Positions 59,820-64,000 of a DNA stretch of 64,000 nucleotides are shown one piece after another. The DNA comes from JBIICI01 sp044238935. Lineage in GTDB: Bacteria; Pseudomonadota; Alphaproteobacteria; Micavibrionales; Micavibrionaceae. The stretch is from assembly GCA_044238935.1 (NCBI GenBank), contig JBIICI010000010.1, forward strand, positions 8,985 to 72,984. The letters are read 5' to 3'. Below the pieces are notes generated by a model that saw only the letters and a program-made list of their open reading frames with translations, did not search any database and was not told the DNA's origin. Both the position numbers and the translations under genes were made by a program. Position 1 is the first letter of the stretch, and every line of letters starts with the position of its first letter.

Positions 59820-60140
59820 TTACCGCCCATAATCGCACACTGCTTTTTCAGCATCCCATTTGCCATTATCGCGATTACACGAAACCTTCTCTTCCCTAAA
59901 CATCCTAGCATTATATTGGGTCGGTGTTATCCAACCATTCCTCAGAAAATATTCATTCATTTCCTTGAAACATAAATCTTTTGCATAGGGTTCACTTAAT
60001 TCGGCATTATCTTCGTCTTCCATGCATTCTTTGAGGTATTGCATCTCTGTAATGCTTGGCGTTTTTTCAGGATCTTTAAATACGATAAATGTCGAAAATC
60101 CTTTGCAACTGCATGGAAATTTCAGCAGAAAAGGCAGCAA
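59820..60140 (-). CDS. Hypothetical protein, possibly 5'-truncated
   Basis: C-terminal part is cysteine-bearing and acidic (LKECMEDEDNAELSEPYAKD, then NGWITPTQYNARMFREEKVS). The first 32 residues (LPFLLKFPCSCKG...) overlap the Abi remnant on the other strand and look unnatural, so the true start may be near 60044 (MQYLKECMED) or the original N-terminus was lost at the junction near 60110. No family recognised. Confidence 0.4.
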   Translation of the reverse strand: MLPFLLKFPCSCKGFSTFIVFKDPEKTPSITEMQYLKECMEDEDNAELSEPYAKDLCFKEMNEYFLRNGWITPTQYNARMFREEKVSCNRDNGKWDAEKAVCDYGR

Positions 60141-60702
60141 CGGAAACCCCAGCCGACATGAAAAATGGCTAAGTGATTTTCAACAGCTTGTGAAACGCGC
60201 CGAACGAAAAAGTTTTGTAAAGCATAATATCACGAAATATGGTCGTCTGCCCATCTGGGTGGCGATTGAAATTTTTGATTTTGGCACAATGTCAAAATTA
60301 TTTTCTGGCATGAAGCATCAAGACAAACTCGCGATTGAAAAAATGTTGGGTCTTTACACAGGCAATGATTTTGAAACATGGCTTAGGGGCTTTAACTTTA
60401 TCCGAAACACCGCCGCCCATCACGCAAGACTTTGGAATTGCAATATCTTAGAACACGCCAATGTTCCTAGAACAAAGATAAATCTATATAACCTGCCGAA
60501 ATCACGCCCATTTTTATATTTTTGTTTAATGCAATCGGTTATGAAGGTCATCTGTCCACAATCACAATGGGGGCAACAATTTATTGAACTGATTGATAAT
60601 TTTCCCGATATAAAAAATCGTGCCGTCAAAATCGAAGATATGGGAATTGTGGATAATTGGAAATCTTGGCAATTATGGCAATTATGGCAATTATGGACGT
60701 AA
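60113..60702 (+). pseudogene. 5'-truncated Abi-like (AbiF/AbiD, Abi_2) gene
   Basis: Abi_2 proteins are HEPN-type abortive-infection factors. From about 60113 the frame matches the C-terminal half: RHEKWLSDFQQLVKRAERKS, FVKHNITKYGRLPIWVAIEI, FDFGTMSKLFSG and the HEPN motif RNTAAHHARLWNCNIL (RNxxAHH). The N-terminal half (family YSxPxQQIxLLxxRG...) is absent; upstream sequence belongs to another gene on the minus strand. The end carries three 9-bp repeats encoding QLW units. Non-functional as it stands, unless an internal start is used. Confidence 0.75.
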
Positions 60703-60881
60703 TGACCTAAGAAAAAAAGAGATCCGATGCGTACATTTTCATGAAGAGGCACCGGACATATTGTCTATTATAATAAACTATAAAATGCGTAAGGTCAATG
60801 ATTTTTGTGGTTAAAACCAACACAACGTGTGTACGACGAATTGACTTTCCGCGTACACACAATGCCCCCCTTTATTATGAC

Positions 60882-61424
60882 TCACTGCCCTCTCAACGCT
60901 GCTTTAATGTCTTTCATCAACAGCAACATGGTCAATCCATCAATCGGACTTTCTTCGAAATCAAATTTTTGGTAAAATTGCTTTGCGCTATCGTCAATGG
61001 CGTGCACCATCACGACTCTTGCGCCCATGCTCTCAGATAGGAAAGCGCATTTCCTTAAAGCATCTTGCAACAGGAATTTTCCTATATTCCGCCCTTGCTC
61101 CGTTTTATCGACAGCCAATTGACCTATTAAAATCGCAGACACACGCCCAGCCCTTGGTAAGCCTTGCGCCGCACGTTTTGTTGCGCTGGATACAGCAATT
61201 TCACTGGCTGTTAAGGTGTAATAGCCAACAAGTTTTTGATCCCGACAAATGACATAAACTTGGGCATCATGACTTCGGGAACTGGAAAGAGCGTATTTTT
61301 TCAGCCATTCATTGCAAGCATCAACGCCAGAGTCGAAAGAGTCCAAATCATGCAAATTTGAAAGTTTAACAATGTTTTTGTTTAAAACAGAAACAGCCTG
61401 CTTTACCGATTGCAGATCAGTCAA
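60882..61424 (-). CDS. GNAT-type toxin (TacT/AtaT-like) of a toxin-antitoxin pair
   Basis: Toxins of this group acetylate charged aminoacyl-tRNA to block translation. Visible are LDSFDSGVDACNEWLKKYAL, LVGYYTLTASEIAVSS, the acetyl-CoA site IGQLAVDKTEQGRNIGKFLL with QGxxxGxxL, and the C-terminal AKQFYQKFDFEES catalytic Tyr. 180 residues. Its start overlaps the antitoxin stop by 8 bp, the normal order for DUF1778-GNAT modules. Confidence 0.92.
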   Translation of the reverse strand: MTDLQSVKQAVSVLNKNIVKLSNLHDLDSFDSGVDACNEWLKKYALSSSRSHDAQVYVICRDQKLVGYYTLTASEIAVSSATKRAAQGLPRAGRVSAILIGQLAVDKTEQGRNIGKFLLQDALRKCAFLSESMGARVVMVHAIDDSAKQFYQKFDFEESPIDGLTMLLLMKDIKAALRGQ

Positions 61425-61722
61425 TTTCTATCTCCTCCAACAGGAGTGCTTTTAGGCTTGGCTTGATTTGCTCAGGACGCGCAAGAATTTTTAAGAATTC
61501 TTCCATCTCTTCTTCGGAAACTAAGAACTCACGGCGCGTTGTTAAATCAACTTCGGCTTGTTTTAACGCACTGCGGCGGACATAGGTGCTGATGTCCATT
61601 TTTTCCAAAGCGGCGGCATCTTGGATCATCTTTTTTTCAGAAGCCGTCGCACGAAAAACAACAGATCCAACCCGTGCTGAGGGCTGCGCGGACGATGCCT
61701 GTTTTGTTTTGGATATTTGCAT
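61417..61722 (-). CDS. DUF1778 (TacA-like) antitoxin
   Basis: RHH-type antitoxin that neutralises the GNAT toxin and represses the operon. VGSVVFRATASEKKMIQDAA followed by ALEKMDISTYVRRSALKQA is the RHH core; the C-terminal LVSEEEMEEFLKILARPEQI is the toxin-neutralising part. ATG 61722 has AAGGA upstream. 101 residues. The pair lies between AlkB/Abi genes and gp11-like. Confidence 0.92.
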   Translation of the reverse strand: MQISKTKQASSAQPSARVGSVVFRATASEKKMIQDAAALEKMDISTYVRRSALKQAEVDLTTRREFLVSEEEMEEFLKILARPEQIKPSLKALLLEEIEID

Positions 61723-61802
61723 TTTTATTCCTTTTGATAATTTCACTATGTATTATATTGTAATACATATAGCTTAAGAAATATTAAAAATCAACGATTT
61801 TT

Positions 61803-62372
61803 TCAAAACCGCGCATTGATCAATGAAAAATCATCAATGCGGCTAGGCGTATCCTGCTGTGCATCAATTTGACGGGCTTTCTCAAATTCTTTTTCGGCGA
61901 GGCGGTACAGGCTCTCCGCCCGTGATGTGTTTTCTGTTAAGGGGATGGTCAGCTCCGCTGCCAATCGCACGATCAATGCCATGTCGAAATAGGGCGGAAA
62001 TTCGCTCTCATCAGGGCGAAAGATATAGCTTAGCAGCACAGGATCAACATTGGCGTGTAACTGCCGCCGCGCGATACGGTACGGCACGCCGCGCCCCTTT
62101 GTCCCTGCCCCCACCGAAATGGCGCGCAAAAAATCCAGCGGCAGCGCATAGGCATATTGGTAATCCGCCAGTGGCGGCGTATCAAGACGGCTTAACGCCA
62201 CCTGCCCCGTCGCAAACCCCCACGCATAAGATGATAACAGCGCATCACGCGCCGGCGCATAAATCGCCGCCGCAATCTCGGCTTGCGCCGTTTGATCCTC
62301 AAACGACTGTATCGGCGCCGCCCCAATGCGTATCAATGCGCGTGAAACAAGTTCAATATCATTCAAAGCCAT
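61803..62372 (-). CDS. Phage tail tubular protein A-like (T7 gp11-type)
   Basis: Podoviral head-tail gatekeeper. MALNDIELVSRALIRIGAAP, QAEIAAAIYAPARDALLSSY, AWGFATGQVALSRL, DYQYAYALPLDFLRA and the C-terminal PPYFDMALIVRLAAELTIPL are the usual blocks. 189 residues, intact, GC-rich. Same strand as the gp12-like gene, but separated by the TA module, Abi remnant, lipoprotein and AlkB. Capsid/portal genes would be expected beyond 64000 if the locus continues. Confidence 0.88.
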   Translation of the reverse strand: MALNDIELVSRALIRIGAAPIQSFEDQTAQAEIAAAIYAPARDALLSSYAWGFATGQVALSRLDTPPLADYQYAYALPLDFLRAISVGAGTKGRGVPYRIARRQLHANVDPVLLSYIFRPDESEFPPYFDMALIVRLAAELTIPLTENTSRAESLYRLAEKEFEKARQIDAQQDTPSRIDDFSLINARF

Positions 62373-62433
62373 GTTTGTGTTTCCTTTTTGGTTGTGGTTT
62401 AATGATTTTTTTGTGCAACTTAAAACGTAAACG

Positions 62434-63912
62434 ATGATGATGACTGAATCCCCCTCCGCCCTCGATATATCACGCCAAGCCTATCAAAATTTATTGATAG
62501 AGATTTTGGAAGACACTAAAAAAGATCCGAAATGCCAAGTCATTTCAGTCGAAGCCGAATGGGGGTATGGGAAGACAACATTGTTGGAAAGAGTCGGGGA
62601 TATTATAGCCCCCACCCCGCCCCCACGTCATTCCGCGCCTGACGCGGAATCCCCTTGGTTTAAACGATGCCTGCCGATCAAAAAGATGCCGTGTCAAGCA
62701 CGGCATGACGAAAAAAACTATCTATGGGTCGAATTTAACCCATGGCAATACGAAGACCCCAAGCATTTATTGACGCTGTATTTTAATGAATTGCGGGCAA
62801 ATTTTGCCCCTAAGTTTTGGAGCCGGGAGTGTCGCGGATGGCTTAAAAAAGCCTTATACTGGCTTATCTGTATAAAGTTAGCGTATTATATTCCATTAAC
62901 ATTTAGCAACACCCTCAAAATCTATGAACGCATCAACCAAGGCGAAGAGCGTAAAAGCCTGCACGCGCAAAGAATAAAAATCAACAATGCCCTCAAAAAA
63001 TCTAAATATGACCGAATTTTCGTAGTCATAGAGGATTTAGACCGCCTGCCCCCAAAGGACGTTTACGACATCATCCAAATGGTGCGCATGGTCGCGGATT
63101 TTGACAAAATCACCTATATCTTGGCATTTGCCAAAGACCATGTGGTCGATGCGTTGGATCAGTATTTCCATGTCAATAACAGTACCAAAAGCGACCTTAC
63201 TAAAGGCGATGAATATCTCCGCCGCATTATCAACCGCCGCACAGCGATGCCGTTTTTGCCGAATGAGGCTTTAGGAAAGTATTTGGCGGATAAAATTGAG
63301 GAACTTCGTATTACCCCAGACGAGAGAAACATTGAGCATTGGAACTATAACATTAAAGAAATTTCAAGCCTTATCAGCACCCCACGCCAAGCCAATATGA
63401 TTGCCGATCAAGTTAGCTTGCTGGATAGCGCATTGAAATCTATCCGTCCCAATCCATTACATTTATTAGTATGTGCCTATTTTATGGAGTTTGAAAAAAA
63501 GTTATGGGATGAAATTTTTGTAAAAAGATATGATTTATGCGCCTCTAATGCAGAGAGTAAACTAAGGGAAATTATCCCCAGTTTTAAAGATGTTCCAAAG
63601 GCAGACGCACTTCAGACTATGAATGACACACTGCACCCATCCCATAAAATCATGAAGAAACACAATTTGTTAAGATTTATTCTTAGATTTGACGAATCAA
63701 ACAATCCCAAATACCAAGTATTTTATAACCCCAAGATTATAAATGCGTTTTTTGTATTAGACCATAAGAATATTCCAAGCCCTTGGGAGCATTTCAGGGA
63801 AAATTATTTTACAGACCCTTCACAAAATTTATTTGCAAACACATCAAAATATAATGCAGGTGACCAAGAAATATATCTAGGCTCAGAACCTATTGAATAT
63901 GTATTTACATGA
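62434..63912 (+). CDS. KAP family P-loop NTPase with repeat insertion
   Basis: KAP NTPases occur in prophage exclusion and other defence settings and often have TM segments. Walker A WGYGKTTLLERV, the family segment LWVEFNPWQYEDPK, Walker B IFVVIEDLDRLPPKDV, then YILAFAKDHVVDALDQYF. A hydrophobic stretch (ALYWLICIKLAYYIPLTF) suits the membrane insert. Residues about 60-93 derive from an inserted palindromic repeat, between Walker A and FNPWQYE. No Shine-Dalgarno is evident (ATGATGATG start). 492 residues; the C-terminus may have been cut by the IS element that begins after it. Confidence 0.85.
   Translation: MMMTESPSALDISRQAYQNLLIEILEDTKKDPKCQVISVEAEWGYGKTTLLERVGDIIAPTPPPRHSAPDAESPWFKRCLPIKKMPCQARHDEKNYLWVEFNPWQYEDPKHLLTLYFNELRANFAPKFWSRECRGWLKKALYWLICIKLAYYIPLTFSNTLKIYERINQGEERKSLHAQRIKINNALKKSKYDRIFVVIEDLDRLPPKDVYDIIQMVRMVADFDKITYILAFAKDHVVDALDQYFHVNNSTKSDLTKGDEYLRRIINRRTAMPFLPNEALGKYLADKIEELRITPDERNIEHWNYNIKEISSLISTPRQANMIADQVSLLDSALKSIRPNPLHLLVCAYFMEFEKKLWDEIFVKRYDLCASNAESKLREIIPSFKDVPKADALQTMNDTLHPSHKIMKKHNLLRFILRFDESNNPKYQVFYNPKIINAFFVLDHKNIPSPWEHFRENYFTDPSQNLFANTSKYNAGDQEIYLGSEPIEYVFT
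62626..62710. repeat. Interspersed palindromic element, copy H, in frame inside the KAP gene
   Basis: Begins CGTCATTCCGCGCCTGACGC and ends AAGATGCCGTGTCAAGCACG plus GCATGACG, i.e. inverted CGTCAT/ATGACG ends with the same core as copies B-G. It keeps the reading frame and adds a Pro/Arg/Lys-rich loop of about 30 residues. Confidence 0.8.
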
Positions 63913-63953
63913 TAATTGATATGTGATTCACTTATGTTGAGGAGGAATTCATC

Positions 63954-64000
63954 ATGAGTGATTTATTTTTATTATCAGAAGCACAGCTAGAGCGGATAAA
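63954..64000 (+). mobile_element. Start of an IS5/IS427-type transposase gene (cut by window end)
   Basis: ATG at 63954, with GAGGAGGAA upstream, encodes MSDLFLLSEAQLERI, the typical N-terminus of IS427-group IS5-family transposases (MSDLFWLTxxQxxRxxP). The terminal inverted repeat of the IS cannot be fixed from the 40 bp before it. Confidence 0.75.

Noticed and set aside
60655..60702. CRISPR-like repeats
   Set aside because: The 9-bp units are contiguous without spacers and are coding; no CRISPR array or cas gene was seen anywhere.
37194..62372. A classical Rhodobacter-type gene transfer agent
   Set aside because: No portal, capsid, protease or megatron homologues of RcGTA appear; the recognisable genes are T7-like. 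Only the holin family overlaps.
61859..62437. Plus-strand ORF of 192 residues opposite the gp11-like gene
   Set aside because: Pro/Arg/Ala-rich antisense shadow of a GC-rich gene; no family features.
40768..63912. A Qat-type defence system (KAP NTPase plus QueC-like protein)
   Set aside because: The two genes are about 20 kb apart, the KAP gene is not in an operon with the QueC-like gene, and no TatD-like gene is present.
1..64000. tRNA, rRNA or riboswitch genes
   Set aside because: I looked for cloverleaf arms and known leader motifs in the gaps and saw none convincing; a tRNAscan or Rfam search would settle it.

Overview
The window is a chromosomal segment of an AT-rich, flagellated, Gram-negative alphaproteobacterium. 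Supporting signs are pal-cpoB, a YraN/BON/LpoA-type neighbourhood, an alphaproteobacterial flagellin, an aroK-aroB-corC cluster and a long Rickettsia/Thermus-type isocitrate dehydrogenase. A Rhodospirillales-, Holosporales- or Micavibrio-like lineage is my inference; no rRNA, tRNA or CRISPR array is visible that could place it further.

Left part (1-37170) is mainly housekeeping. It holds envelope genes (cpoB, pal, BON lipoprotein, yraN, LpoA-like lipoprotein), a DUF1365-cfa lipid pair, Bax-inhibitor-1, mgtE, PBP1A and flagellin. Central metabolism follows with gap-tkt, folK-folP, a trehalose-6-phosphate synthase-like gene, a ribokinase-like gene, a HAD phosphatase and a GNAT gene. Then come a CbxX-type AAA+ ATPase, a ferredoxin-NADP reductase, tsaE, an aminotransferase, murC, a pseudokinase/membrane-protein pair, bioB, corC-aroB-aroK, icd and nhaA. 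Copies of a small interspersed palindromic element, some with terminal inverted repeats, sit in the gaps.

Right part (37194-64000) is a mosaic. Read on the minus strand from right to left it holds T7-like phage genes in T7 order: tail tubular A (gp11-like), tail tubular B (gp12-like), a coiled-coil virion-like protein, a tail fibre/tailspike, a small protein in the gp18 (small terminase) slot, the large terminase, and a lysis group (TM/coiled-coil protein, SleB-type hydrolase, 3TM holin). All are intact and on one strand, but they are separated by cargo. The cargo is a QueC-like/glycosyltransferase/PIG-L/FkbM operon, an agmatine-deiminase homologue lacking its catalytic Cys, GH1 beta-glucosidase-SGNH hydrolase, HAD-inositol monophosphatase, several tiny secreted or membrane proteins, AlkB, a truncated Abi gene, a DUF1778-GNAT toxin-antitoxin pair, a KAP NTPase and the start of an IS transposase. 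This looks like a dispersed, possibly domesticated podovirus or gene-transfer-agent-like locus that is also an insertion hotspot.

The most notable points are the collinear T7-like module, the four-gene QueC/GT/PIG-L/FkbM operon, a palindromic repeat inserted in frame in the KAP NTPase, the Cys-to-Ser change in the agmatine deiminase homologue, and likely AUU, CUG and UUG start codons. All functional calls rest on motif and family recognition by eye; no database search was run.
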